Positions 14,569-26,758 of a stretch of 64,000 nucleotides of DNA are shown here, piece by piece. A program made the position numbers and the translations under genes. Every line of letters starts with the position of its first letter. The stretch's first letter is position 1. The DNA is from Lactarius indigo (taxonomy: Eukaryota; Basidiomycota; Agaricomycetes; Russulales; Russulaceae): NCBI GenBank assembly GCA_025766275.1, contig JAFKAC010000013.1, positions 124,001 to 188,000 on the forward strand, written 5' to 3'. The notes under the pieces were generated by a model that had not been told where the DNA came from, did no database searches, and was given only the letters and a program-made list of their open reading frames with translations.

Positions 14569-16499
14569 ATGTCCATAAGCACTGTCCCGGCCGACATTTT
14601 ACTAGAAATAGCCGATCACCTAGCACGTCCAGCAGAAGTTCTTCATTTGTACCTCACCGTGTGCAATCATTCCATTATCACATGGCCCTCACTCGCTCAA
14701 ATTTTCTTCGCCTAGTCGTCGAAGATCGCGGATGCGCTCACCCCAGCACTGTACTCGTCTATCATACTTCGTGGTCCAGCACAATGCACCCACACGCTCG
14801 ACATGTTGAACGCTCGACCCGACCGCGCACGACACGTCCGCTCTCTCGGCCTCTGCCCAGACTCATCAACTGGGCGGGCATCCAAGTGGGGTCGTAGTGC
14901 GCTTCCAGTCGGATACCTGGTGTCCTCTGCGGTGCGACAGGCGGCGAGGAACTTCGAGGTCCTGCGGACCTTTGCATGGGATGGCGAGGAATTACCCCCT
15001 TGCGACTGACATGTGGTTCGCGCTCCGTATCTTGTGCGTTCCCTATGTGATTTCGCCTAGGATCCGATGATTTACACCTTATTGATCAGTTGCCCTCGTC
15101 TCAAGTTCATTTCAACCTCGCTTGGTTCGATCTTACCCCCACCAAACAGCCATGTACGTGGCCCATCTTTCCCTCGAAGTATGGACACTAATGACTCGCT
15201 GCATCTTTCGTATCCTTCCCTTCATCTCAGTTATTTGATTTCAGTGACCTTTACGGCTTCTCTCTGACATTTAAGACTGGTTTTTATTGGCAGAATGATG
15301 GAGTTTCTCGTGGTAAACAAGCCATTCAGCTCTGATCGGGCTAGCTGACGTCAGTTCCTTACCAGATGAGCCAGTGCCGGGCTACGACCGTCTATGGGAC
15401 ATGCTCATCAAACGCTGTCCCAATCTCGAACACCTTGCCATTGATGGGCACTCCCCTCACGCCCCAGTCGACGCTCATGGACTCGTGCGTGGACGCTGGC
15501 CGAAACTCCGCTCGCTCTTAATCGGCGACGTCGTGTTCGACTGGCATGTCGGCCTGAACGCCGCCCTCGACCGCCCCTTCCGCTCCTTCCTCGACGCGCA
15601 TCGCAACATAGAAGCACTTGCACCTCCAGAGCCACGCCCCCGAGCGTCTCAGCCCCGGGAGTCCTCGCGGATCTCCACGCCGACGCCCTAGCAAAGGTCA
15701 GCACGTTCAGTGGTGCGCTGGTCCAGGCGCAGGTCCTTCCCGCCCGCACATCGCTCAAGACCTTACGAGTCCCTGACGCCATACCCCTTCGCGAAGGCAC
15801 TCCGCTGAGCGTGGGCGCATCGCTTACGCTCCTGCCTTCGCTCGCGTCCCTCACGATCGCGTTCCGGCTGGAACAAGGCTACGACAACGGCGCCATGCTC
15901 CGCGCCATCGCCGCCGCGTGCCCCCACCTACACCACCTCGACTTCACGATCGCCTGTCGGCCTTCCATCACAGTGGTGAGTAAAAATAATCATTTACTTT
16001 TCTGCGTTCCGCCCGCTCATCCTCAATGATCGCAGGAGACCTTCTCTCGCTCCATCCGGCCCGCTCAGCCAACTTCGCACCCTGATCCTGCGCATCGTCC
16101 CTTCGCCCGGCGAAGATTCTCTCCGCGCAGTGTGGCGCCCGCCTCGTACGTGCCAGCCCGCGCCTCTCTTCGTTCGACATCGTCTTCCTCGCGCGCAGTG
16201 GGCCCCACACACTTGCATGGTCCGTCGTCCGCGCGCGCGCCTCGTTCGTGCTTGCTGCAGATAGCCACGGGCACCCCCTCACGCTGCAAGTCGTCGAGCG
16301 CCGCGCCCGCCTGCTCTGGCCGGGAGAGGCCGTGCATCGCGTCACGCTCGAGATGCGCCCCGCAGGTGCGCCAGGAACGCGGCGCACGCCGCTGCTCGCG
16401 CTCGTAATGGAGCGCTCCCAAGCTGGCGAGGAGGCGCGCCACCTGCTGCTCTGCGCTACCCTGCTTGCGGTCGTCGTTTGGGGTTGCATCGGGCTATAG
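14569..16499 (+). CDS. F-box-like / LRR-type protein, frame-broken
   Basis: The start at 14569 gives an F-box-like N-terminus (VPADILLEIADHL). F-box proteins bring substrates to SCF ubiquitin ligases, and large families of this kind occur in Agaricomycetes. Exons inferred from GT-AG sites are 14569-14658, 14716-15033, 15090-15153, 15231-15312, 15366-15975 and 16037-16499. The body has leucine-rich helix/strand segments such as LWDMLIKRCPNLEHLAIDG, LRTLILRIV and LTLLPSLASLTIAF. It ends in a hydrophobic segment (LLLCATLLAVVVWGCIGL), which is unusual for an F-box protein and suggests tail anchoring. Five +1 breaks are needed: near 15007, 15623, 15658, 16062 and 16139. The TAG at 14713 lies inside intron 1 and is not a defect. 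The substrate is unknown. Confidence 0.6.
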
Positions 16500-17221
16500 T
16501 AGGAGGACGAAGCCGGAGAATGGAAGTAGGTTCCACTTCGCAACTTCTACCTTACTTGAAGTCTGGTTTGTTTTTCTTTCGTCCCTGGGTTAATGTGTAT
16601 TGGTTGCTTCTCACGTTTACTGTATCCAACGTCATCGGACTCATGTATCGCGGACTTCAATGATAATAATAACAATCTTATTATAACGATTCAACATCGT
16701 TCCGTTGGGTCCGACGTCGGTGTGTGCATTTGCAGGGTGCAGTTTACTTAGGGGGGGCCCTTCGCACTACCACCTCACTTTACGCTCGCAATGCCACTTG
16801 TTCAGTCACTCAGTCGTCCTTATCGGAAGGGGTTGCATGGGGGTAGCAATAACAGCTATTTTCTTTTCTGAAATACAAGAAGATTTGGTAGACGACACAC
16901 CCACCCACGCATGGAGGGGAAAAATCGACGGTAGTAGTACAAGCCGGATTGTGGATATAACCGAGACTTTAGAGCGAGCCAAGGACGAACACGACGAGTG
17001 CTGCGAAAGGGAAAGGCGGGAAAGGACAGGGAATGGTAACGAGATGTATGGATGAGCGCGTCAGGCAAAAACGGGAAGAGAATACGGTGTCATAGACGAA
17101 TAAAGAAGAAAAGTAGACAAGGGAAAGCATAAGTAGGCGAGTCCGATTCGCACATTGTGAGCTAGACGAAATAAAGTTCGGTACATGCGTTTACGGAGAT
17201 GACTCCTTCACTTACCACGGA
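16500..17221. other. Convergent intergenic region
   Basis: Lies between the plus-strand F-box-like gene and the minus-strand RRM gene, so both genes should end here. No gene, repeat or RNA was recognised. Confidence 0.45.
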
Positions 17222-18168
17222 TTAGTATTGGTACCCGCCCTGATAGCCTTGCTGGAAGCCTCCTTGTGGGGGGAAGCCACCAGCTTGGTAAGCTCCTTGC
17301 GGGTAGCCTGTGGATATCACTTAAGTATGACCACTAGGTGACGAAGGTTGTACCAACCTTGCTGCTGAGGGTAAGCAGCGGGGTAGCCTCCACTGCCGAA
17401 ATTTGGTTGACTACCATAACTGCCCTGTCCAGCAGATCCGCCAGTTTGACCGTAACTACCTTGAGTAGTGTAACCACCGGTTGAGGCACCTATTATCATA
17501 GATGTCAGTGGTTATCGCGCACTCACTCTTGCTTGAGCCACTCACCGTAGGCCCCGCTAGGATAGTTTTGTTGATATCCTATGGGTCGTGAGAACGGCGA
17601 AAGAATGCGAAAACGGCATGAACGGACCACCACTGCCGCCACCTCCGCCCCCACCCGAGCGCGCATTGGCGATGTTGACGCGGATCCTGCGGCCGTCGAG
17701 CTCTGTATCGTTCATCCTCTCAATAGCCAAGTCGGCCTCCGCTTGGTTGCTATAAGTTACGAATCCGAAACCACGCGAGCGCTGCGTCTCGCGGTCACGC
17801 ATCACGATCGACTATAGCATCGGCAAAAGGGAGCAGAAGTCGTGACACGCTCAAAATAAAGAAAGATAACAAGTATAAGTAGTTGAGGGCGTACATCGAC
17901 GATATTGCCAAAACTTGCGAAGGCCTGTCAGTGGCACACAAAAATCCGAACGCGGGATCAGGAACAACAAAACGTGCAAAGCCAGAACATCAGACGAACT
18001 TGGCGTAAGGTGTCATCGTTGGTATTCCAGCTCAGATTGCTAACATAAGATACAAGGGTCACTATCAGCAGACGCACTTCCCCCCGTCAAAAAAAACGGG
18101 AAGAAGCACGTGGAGTAAGAGACATCACGAGCGCGCACGACTGACCCAACATAAATCTTTGCAGACAT
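17222..18168 (-). CDS. Glycine-rich RNA-binding protein, single RRM
   Basis: The gene starts [21 protein letters not shown], a canonical RNP2 region, after an intron cut at GG|GTCAGT. Next come [10 protein letters not shown], the linker [12 protein letters not shown] and RNP1 (RGFGFVTY) at 17805-17740. The RRM is followed by a glycine run (near 17650) and a C-terminal tail rich in Gly, Tyr and Gln ([23 protein letters not shown], ending GGYQY). This is the layout of small glycine-rich RNA-binding proteins such as plant GRP7 and animal CIRBP, which act in RNA processing and stress responses. The low-complexity tail is of the prion-like, phase-separating type. At least five introns with GT-AG borders interrupt it. 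No frame break was found. The product is predicted to be nuclear or cytoplasmic. Confidence 0.85.
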
Positions 18169-18645
18169 GATTGCAATAATACAATGAAACCGAGACCTGA
18201 CCGGAACAAAACCGAGACAAAAGTAGAGAAGGGGTAGAAAACGAGGAAACGAGAACCGAACGGTAGTGGTGGATCGTCCGACTGTGCGAAACATGCGCGT
18301 CTTCGGCCAAGTTTAAATAGTGTCACGTCACATTTCAGTCGCCGCTTCAAATATCGTGACCTAGTTCTAGACCCAGTCAGCAGACTCCACCTTTGCCTTT
18401 AGGCTTCCGCGACATGAGGTCATCAGATGAGATATTGTACTATTTAACGTTCAACACTCGGGATGCATGGTATATCAGTCATTCAAGGAATGCCGATAAC
18501 TGAGTCGTGAATGCAAAGTAATGGTACGGGAAAACAAAACAAAACAAAGAGAACAGGTCGCCAACACGGACATCGAGAAGAACAAAAGACATATGGGTAG
18601 GAGATGCGTAAGGCAGTGAGAGCACCATTGAGAGTGGCGGTCCGC
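18169..18645. other. Intergenic gap
   Basis: About 480 bases between two minus-strand genes. It should hold the 3' end of the ABC transporter transcript (right) and the promoter and leader of the RRM gene (left). No further gene was seen. Confidence 0.4.
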
Positions 18646-21600
18646 TCATAGGAAAGTCCTCCTCTTCTTCTCTTTCTCCTTCTTCTTTGACCTGTCCTTA
18701 TCTGGTTCACTCTGGATGCTAGCAGCCGGGGATTGCGAAGCTGCCCCGGGACCGGCGTCGCTGTCTGTCGACGCCTGCGCCGGTGTAGACGTGGAAGCAG
18801 ACGACGTATCCCGCCGAAGATTGCCCAAGATGGGTATGCCCGATATGGAGCCAGCTCGTCGCGTAGTTATGGAGATACGCCGTGCGAGCCGCTGGAAGTT
18901 CTGCGACGAGATACGCTTGCGCTTCGGCTCGGCATCGGGGTCCGGAGAACCAGTGCGCTCTGGAGTTCCGACTTCCGGAGCAAACGTAATGCCTGGGGTT
19001 TGGGCGGTGGAGGGAGCCTTCTGTGACGCAGCTTCGTCGGATGACGTGCTGGGGAAGGCAATAGGCGCCGAATCGGACGTTGGGAAGGCGACAGGATTGA
19101 CCTTCGAGGGAACTGCATCACTTGCCGCAGCCTCGTTGGAGGAAGGGAATGCAATGGGAGTATCGTCCACCTGGGTACCGGCCACAGCAGCGGCTGCGGG
19201 CACGTCCAATAGTCTGGCGCCTTCTGAGAGGGTTTCCTGAACAAGTGGGGTCTCCTCAACTGGCGCCTCCGAGGCTTCCACTAGTAGCTCTGCGGTGTCC
19301 TGTGTTGGCGCTGAGTCGATGTCCGCATTCGCGGGATCAGAGATGGGAGCAACATCGTCTATCTGGTAATCGTTGAGGGCTTCCCTTGGTCCACCATCAA
19401 CCGCTTGTTCCCCAGTCGCACTGATTTGGTCCGCCCACATTGCCGCAAAAACGCCGTTGAGTTCAAGAAGTTCCTTATGAGTTCCTTGTTCGATTATCTG
19501 TCCATCCTTGAGGACAAGAATCCTGTTGTTGCATGGATACACGTCAAGGAAGACAGAGAACAATCAACTTACAAGTCCGCATTAGCGATGGTCTATAATA
19601 AGCGAGTCAAATCAGACGCCATGTTCTAGGCTCGGGAAAAAAAACCGTTTCCCAGTGACATACCGAGAGCCTATGTGCGATAGATAGCGAAGAACGCCCC
19701 CGAACCAAGTTCTGGAGGGCTTTCTGGATGTCACGTTCCGTAGAAGTGTCTAGGGCGCTGATAATGACGTATTCGTCAGCCACTGATCCGACGACATCGG
19801 ATATGAACAGACCTAGTGGCTTCATCAAGCAACAATATAGGGGGATTCTTGAGTAGGGTGCGCGCGATAGCCACACGTTGCTTCTCTCCTCCACTAAGTC
19901 GGATACCACGTTCGCCGACCTTGGTCTCGTAGGTTTCAGGGAACGTCATGATGCGGTCATGCATCTGCGCCGCCTTGGCCGCTTCCTCGATCTCATCTTG
20001 GGGAGACCCAAACTTACCGTAGCTAGTACCCATCATCAACACCAAATTTGAAAGTCGCCGCATTAGAGAGGGCACGTACCCAATATTATAGGCAATGCTA
20101 GTATTGAAAAGCACAGCGTCTTGTGGAACAACACCTATGGCCTTTCGCAGACTGGCCTGTGTCACGTCACGAATATCCTGTCCATCGACCAGGATGCGGC
20201 CTTGGCCTTCCTTCAAGTCATAGAATCGATAGAGAAGACGAAGGATTGTTGACTTCCCCGCCCCAGACTCGCCAACGAGAGCTACAGATGCCCCTTTGGG
20301 GACGCGGAAGGAGACACCACGCAAGGCAGGTTGGCGACCCTCATACGTGAAATCAACGTTGTCTGCAGCCGTATTAGATAGATCGCACTGGTCTGTAATA
20401 GTAGCGCATACCAAATTCGATCTCTCCATTGGAGATGACAAGATCAGGTGCACCCGGCTTATCATTTACCTCGGTCGGCTCGTTGAAGAAGCTCGAGTAG
20501 CTTTTCTGCGTCCACGAGTGATCGATTAATAGACCGATAGATGGACCCAAACATATTAAGTGGGTCGTAGAGCTACTTGGGTGTCAGCGTACGCCGAGCT
20601 CAAAGAGTGATGAGACTTACCTGAGCAAGGTATACCACGAAGAAGACGAATTCACTGGGGTCCAAAGAGCCGTCAACCACCTTGTGTGCGACTATCATGG
20701 ATCCAACGAGTAGGCCGACGGTCTGATGCAGCTATTAACAAGCGACAACGGGGCACGGATGAGAAAGCTTACAATGATGAGATTTTGAATCAAATTGAGA
20801 AGATTCATCGCCGCTGCAAAGCAGATCAACATAACGATGTAGGTTATGTCAGGCAACTCACTTATGACCCGGTACTCCAGTGATTGATACTCTGATAGAC
20901 TCGCGATAACGCTCACTTTCGTGCTCTTCGCCATTGAAGTATTTCACGGTCTCATAATTGAGTAGACAATCGGTATGGATCCCGCGAGTGATCTAGAATA
21001 GTGACTCAGGAAGACCGGATGAGCGAGAATTAAGAACTACGCACCGCGTCCCTGTCATTCATAGCACGCCGCAGCCGCGTGCGCCAACGAGTAAGGAGGA
21101 CGCTGGCGACAACTGTATAAACTTGAGTGAGTATACGAAAGTCGGCGATGATAAACGAGACACACCATACGCAGACACGACGAAAAAGGTGACAACGGAG
21201 AGCGTCCGGTCAAGCCGGAAGGCAAAGACGACAAGGGCTACCGCAATATCGACGAAGGTTGGAACAACGTCGAACAGCACGAGCTAGCAGAAACAGGGTC
21301 AGCAACTTCAACGTGGATAGGGAATGACTCCTGCCCGCACTCTAAGGGTATTGTTGATGGCCGCACCACGATCGAGGATCCGAAGCACTTCGCCGGTTTT
21401 GCGACGCGTATGCCAGGAGAAGGAAAGACTAAGGAGGTGGTTGAATGATAGCAGAGACATCTCTTAAGATGTAAATCAATGATTAGTCTCCATCAAGCTT
21501 CCATGTCACTCACCGCGATCCGAATATTGCATCACGGGCGCCCAAAGAGTCTACAGATGAGATGGATATGAACGGAGCGGGAAACAGGTTGTAGACAGGG

Positions 21601-22874
21601 CCAACATACATCGCGGAGCGCAGGCAGCCCACCACTACTCTGCAGGAAACGCAGGAATACGTAGCCAAAGAGATAGGCCCAAGGCGGGTGGTTGACGCCA
21701 TGTTCGAATACGGATACAAGTTTTGCGAGGAGGAAAGGGACAGCAAAGTTTACAAAGCGGCCAACGATAAGCAAGAACACGCATAATAACTGCCACGATT
21801 TTGAGCTTGGACTTCTAACCATGCGAGGAGCAAAGACATACTGCAATAAGCTGGAGAAGCCGACTCTTCTTCGGCCAGAGGTAAGGAGTGATCCGCCGTA
21901 AGCGACGGATGATTTCGTCCCAAGAAGGATCAATGTCAACCTCCTTTTCTTTGGGCGCAGACTGCGGAGAGGGGGTGAGGACACCTATTACACGGAGGCT
22001 GTGCAAGCGCCTACCTGGACCTTAGCCGCTCCACGATCTGGTGTCTGAGGACGCGTGGCTGGCACAGAAACCGTGGTTGCGGCCGATGCAGTACTGTGGA
22101 ACGTCCCATATTTGATGCCATTAGTTGTACCGACGGTAAGGCCCGTCGAAGTGTTAACGCCATCTTCTGGGGGTAGAAGGAGCGTAGTTGACACCGGCTC
22201 GCCCTCAAACGCCTCTGGGGATGTAATTGCAGTGTACGTAACAAGGGGGTTGATCAAGGCAAAGAATAGCGGGATGAGAAGAAGAATGCGAAGAACTGGA
22301 AAGATAAAATGAAGTAGCGTCTGGATGTCATACGGAAATGGATAGGGATGAGGAAGATCTGTTAATGCGGCACGCTAAGCTTTGATGAGAAGCACGAGAG
22401 GGAAGTGTACACACGATCTTTGGACATAGAGGTCCCATAAAGGACTGCTTGCGCCACGTCCAGGATGAGGGAGAGAATGATGGAAACCTTCACTCGTTTG
22501 AGGGACCAGACGTCGACACCCTTGACATCCTTCCAGCTTCCCAGGGCGGCGAGACCGGAAAATGCTACAAGACCAATGAGGGAGTTGATATCTATCCCTG
22601 TGCGCGGTGGCCAGTACTTGTTGACGATGGCATAAATCACAAATGCGAGACCGTCGAACAGATAGGTGAAAGACGAGAAAGACAGGCAAGACAGGATAAG
22701 GGCACGACGGGGAACACGAGTGGCAACAACAACAGAGGTGATAGGAGAGGGCGAGGGCGGTGGTGGGGGTCGAGTTGTGAAGAGGGAGATGGTTGTGAAT
22801 AGGACGAGTGAAGGGGAAAGTACCCTTAGCACTAAGAGTGTGGGATTGGTCGCGACACTGGCCGTCGCGAACAT
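18646..22874 (-). CDS. HMT1-type half ABC transporter (ABCB family)
   Basis: A many-exon gene starting at the ATG at 22874. It opens with a hydrophobic N-terminal extension of several membrane segments (22870-22380), as in vacuolar HMT1/ABCB6 half transporters, then one ABC transmembrane domain (about 21980-20530). One nucleotide-binding domain follows with Walker [10 protein letters not shown] (near 20270), a Q-loop [14 protein letters not shown], signature [14 protein letters not shown] (near 19880) and Walker B ILLLDEAT split by an intron from [10 protein letters not shown]. Members dimerise and export phytochelatin-metal or glutathione conjugates into vacuoles. The C-terminus carries a non-catalytic tail of about 280 residues, Ser/Pro/Ala-rich, with three copies of an AFPS/AFPT motif and a final Lys-rich run. 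Two +1 breaks are likely, near 20490 (before [10 protein letters not shown]) and near 20893 (before EYQSLEYR). ATM1 is less likely because of the N-terminal extension. Confidence 0.8.
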
Positions 22875-23538
22875 GATCGTTAGTATCGTTACTGGGCTGT
22901 CGTGAATTTGTCGAAGAGAAAGAAAAAGGACAGAAAAAAGGAAAGGAAAAGATAGAGTTGAGGTTGTTCGCGACAAAGACGCGTGAGAACTTTGGCGCGC
23001 GTCGATGCGCGCTCTTATTGCACTCCGCCCGCCCTCTCCCGCCTTATCGATGACAGGCCCGACATCTTTTTGTGCCGCGTCTCACTACGTATAAGCTCCG
23101 TAGCCTCGCGCAAAACATGCGGATCAGGTTCGGGGTCGACTCAGTCTTACGCGCCTCGAGGTAGCCTCGAGGCGAGAAAAATGAATGTTCCTTGCACGAT
23201 TTACGCTAACTCACTTGAGAACCGTGTTGAACACGTGGTGCTGGTGCAATACACGGGAAGTGAAGATGCACATCGCACAAGCCCCACTAATGCAGGCGCG
23301 CCACGCTATGAGCCCCTCTCGCTTTGAGATATCGTATGCCCCTGTGCCGGATTGCAAAATTGATCACATCGGGATGATCGGGACTGGGTGTTTCAGCGGA
23401 AAGCGTTGACAAAATTTACTGATCATTGGTCCGACCCCTCTTTCACAGTGTTGGACAGTCGCCGACTACTGTAAAGTCGAGAGTCAGTGTCCATTCTTGT
23501 ACAGTACCATCCTTGTCCACTACCAACCGTCATTCGTC
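22875..23538. promoter_or_regulatory. Divergent promoter region, ABC transporter / Crinkler
   Basis: The transporter is transcribed leftward and the Crinkler locus rightward from this 660-base gap. Pyrimidine-rich stretches read toward each start. No certain TATA box or operator was recognised. Confidence 0.35.
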
Positions 23539-23878
23539 ATGAGTATCTGGCTTCTTCTCGTCGACCACACGTTCCGGACCCCCATTGGAGAACGTTTTAA
23601 GATTGGCGCTATCTCTGGTCACAATCGCATATTCACCTTGAAGGAGAAGGTCAAGGAGAAGAGGCAAAACGACCTTGCTAACGTTGACGCCGCGGAGCTC
23701 ACCGTGTGGAAGACGAAGGGTGCAATGGCTCTCGATGACTCAAATTTCGAACGCTTGGCAGAGATACTCGGCAACATCAACGTCGATAACAAAGACACCA
23801 TCGAGAAGATTAGCGACGTCGAGCGGGTGGCGAAACTTGGACTCTCAGACACTCAAATCCTTCTCGTACAACTGCCTG
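23539..23878 (+). pseudogene. Tandem copy of the Crinkler N-terminal exon
   Basis: This stretch encodes a second copy of the Crinkler N-terminal domain that begins again 443 bases downstream at 23982. Both begin MSIWLLLVDHTFRTPIGE and end LLVQLPG at a GT donor (23879 here, 24322 in the next copy). In the downstream gene the following intron ends in AAG. The matching place here reads GCG, so the splice acceptor is lost. Between the copies the frame runs on into the second ATG, so a protein with two such domains in a row is just conceivable if another acceptor is used. More likely it is a leftover of an unequal tandem duplication. Confidence 0.65.
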
Positions 23879-23981
23879 GTATGTTACACTACTATCCCCA
23901 GCAACATTTTCTGACAATCGTGTACTGGTGGTCTCCTGCGTTATCACAATTGCCGGTGACGACGACTCGAAAGCAGTCCCC

Positions 23982-26061
23982 ATGAGTATCTGGCTTCTTC
24001 TCGTCGACCACACGTTCCGGACCCCCATTGGAGAACATTTCGGGATTGGCGCTATCTCTGATCGCGATACCATAGACACCTTGAAGAAGAAGATCAAAGA
24101 GAAGTGGCAAAACCGCCTTGCTAACGTTGACGCCGCGGAGCTCACCGTATGGAAGACAAAGGGTGCAATGGCTATCAATGAATCAACTTTCGAAAACTTG
24201 GCAGAGATTCTCGGCGACATCAATGTCGATGACAAGGATACCATCGAGAAGCTTAGCCCATCCCAGCGGGTTGCGAACCTTGGACTCTCAGATGGTGGGA
24301 CGCTGCTCGTGCAACTGCCTGGTACGTCACTCTACTGCCCCCTAAAACCATTTTTGACAATCGTGTACTGTTACACCCCAAAGTTACCACAAATGCCGGT
24401 AACAACGACTCGGAAGCAATGGAAGTAATGGATACCCTCCCTAAATTGAAAGAATACGACCGTATGTTTCTTCCCGTTATACTATTTACTCGACTTGCCG
24501 ACACGTTCGTTAGGCTACAATAAGATCGTGGTAACACCAGGACTGTTACCTTCAGATGGAGCCAAATCGGCTGGCTATCGTAAAATCCAGGCCACCGACG
24601 CTCTGGCCATATATGATGGCCGGATGGTTCCGGATTCACCCCTGTCTACATTCTCTCCCCCCGTACAGATATTCCACCCTATCTTCAACGACTTTATCCG
24701 TTCGGTCAACGACTCGAAGGTCCAGCCGACCACCGACGATCTTAAACATGTCTACAAATTCATGTCCATTGTATCCGATATTAGTGGGTCGGAGAAGGAT
24801 TACAGTAATAGACTACTCCCACAATTGCGCCTCATTCTGAATGCCGACGTTCACGAAGAGCGAAGCCCCGATGGGACCAGGCCTGATGGTGTTATCACGC
24901 TTCAACTAGGCAACTCTCGCATCGCGTACTTTTTTCTTGATCTGAAGCGAGAGATCGGCGAAGGCGGCTGCGACCCTAACACTCAAGTAAGTCTCAGCAT
25001 GAGACGCTTTTGGATTGACGAATCGGTGGGTTGTAATCGCGTCCATCTTGATCTTACGTCTGAATTTTGAATAGAAACGAAACATTCGTGATAGGTGCTG
25101 CTGCCCAACATTCTTGGTCGCCGCTGCGGGCCCGTGGTTGAGTGTTCTGGGCGCCGTATTCACAGACAAGATTATCACCCAACGCCTGACTAGCATGAAG
25201 TGGATGGCGCTCTCATCAACAGAGGAGGATTCCCGAGTCTATCACAACGCCAGGGTCTTTGTCAGTCTCCGCGATTGTCTCTCAAATCTTAAGACTTTTT
25301 ATGAGACACTTGACGGCGTTCCTCCTATCGTTCCCAACCTACCACATCCCCGCTACTTCCCTTACCCGTCTTCGTTCACCTCTGAAGATGGTAGCGTCAT
25401 TAACTTCCGATACCTGCAATCCTTGGAAGTGGATGCCGCATGCGTCACATATCTTGCGGAGACTCTTCCTAATGCACGCAAGGTGGTCGTCAAATTCGTT
25501 TCGAGGTACGGGAAAGAGGTACACGAGTTTCTTGCGCACGAAGGGTACGCGCCTCTCCTCCTATACCATGGCGCTCTACCGGAGATCAGGCTCCCCTGTG
25601 TTCTTCCTGGACCCACTCAAAGCGCCCCCTCGAATCTTCACCTGCGACCGGATCTCATGCACATGGTTGTCATGGACTATATCGATCCTCGACCCGACGC
25701 CCCGCGTGACGTTTCTGCGCAGATCGAGACCATTTTGAACCTGCTGCACTCTGAGGGATACGTCTTCGGTGATTTGCGAAAACCAAACATTCTTTTCGAC
25801 GCAGATGGGAAAGTCAAGCTGATTGACTTTGACTGGTGTGGACGGTACAATATGGAGGACGTTGAAAACCTACCAGAGGACGTGCTGAAACACATCGACC
25901 AGAACAAGATGCACGTTCAGGCCGGAGATGAGTCCAATGATTATGCACATTACCCTTTGTCGATGTCCACAGTCGAAGGTATGTGGGCCCTTGGTATGGA
26001 ACCTCTTGCACCGATTCGACCTATGCACGACCGGATGATGTTTCAGAAGCTCTCGTGGTAG
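23982..26061 (+). CDS. Crinkler (CRN) family protein with kinase-like C-terminus
   Basis: Exons 23982-24321, 24384-24461, 24514-25025 and 25075-26061 join to an unbroken 638-residue protein. Residues 1-113 form the ubiquitin-like Crinkler N-terminal domain (VDAAELTVWKTKGAMAI, then AEILGDINVDDKDTIEKL and a final LVQLPG). The central part (HPIFNDFIRSVNDS to LPQLRLILNADVHEER, then a D(x)nFFLDLKRE segment) looks nuclease-like or linker. The C-terminal third is protein-kinase-like, with a VFGDLRKPNILFD loop in place of HRDxxxxN and LIDFDWCG in place of DFG. The start at 23982 is chosen because the domain begins there. Crinklers are secreted or nuclear effector-like proteins in oomycetes and some fungi. 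No signal peptide is visible. Whether the kinase fold is active is unknown. Confidence 0.75.
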
Positions 26062-26348
26062 TGGTAGTTCCCTTGCATTCGCGTAGTACGTATAGGTCAA
26101 TATAATTATAATTGTACACCAGTACACTATTTATGCAATACCTTAGAATTGAGCGATGACATGACGAGATGTGAATGTAGAGAATGGTGGATGCTATGTC
26201 TGCCGATGCACCGCTCGGACCTCCATCAGGAAAACAAAACGTTACTAGGAGCACTAGCCGTGACTAGTGCTGACTAGTGACACCCAAATATGGTAGGAGC
26301 TAGTTCCCCTAGTCACGGCTAGTCATATTTTGTTTTGCTGATGTCATT
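26062..26348. repeat. Short palindromic element (MITE-like candidate)
   Basis: A perfect 15-bp inverted pair, ACTAGCCGTGACTAG at 26253-26267 and its complement at 26309-26323, is framed by AAAACAAAA (26230-26238) on the left and its approximate complement near 26327-26336 on the right. The roughly 110-bp unit could fold into a hairpin and may be a tiny non-autonomous transposon. The rest of the stretch is the 3' flank of the Crinkler gene. Confidence 0.4.
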
Positions 26349-26755
26349 GGCCACTCCTGCAAAGTTTCGTGTTGTGCGGAAGTGTGCACAACCGGTTTTG
26401 ATCGCCTGCAATGACCCAAACCAGCAACCCACTGTTCCTATTCCCTACCTCGCTGCACCTGCACGCGGCCTTAGCGACTCAGGCGTGACGCGTCGCCTAC
26501 CACGGCGGCCACCCCTGCAAAGCTTCGTATTGTGTGGAAGCGTGCGTGGTTATTTGCAATCACCTTCGGTGACCCAAACCAGCAGCCTACTGTCCCTATT
26601 CCCGACCTCGCTGCACCAGCATGCGGCCTTAGTGACTCAGGCGTAGCGCGTCGCCGACCACTGTGGCCACTCCTGCAAAGTGTCGTATTGCGCAGAAGCA
26701 TGTGTGACTATTTGCGATCATCTGCAACAACCCAAACCACACTGTGGGCATTTTA
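26349..26755. repeat. 158-bp direct tandem repeat, about 2.6 copies
   Basis: The motif GGCCACTCCTGCAAAGTTTCG recurs with few changes at 26349, 26507 and 26665, a period of 158. The body of each unit (GACCCAAACCAGCA, CCTCGCTGCACC, GCGGCCTTAG, GACTCAGGCGT) repeats in order. Open frames inside the repeat are by-products. Function is unknown. Confidence 0.75.
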
Positions 26756-26758
26756 GGA

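Noticed and set aside
14713..14715. TAG in the F-box-like frame
   Set aside because: It lies within a 57-base GT-AG intron (14659-14715); splicing removes it and joins the frame.
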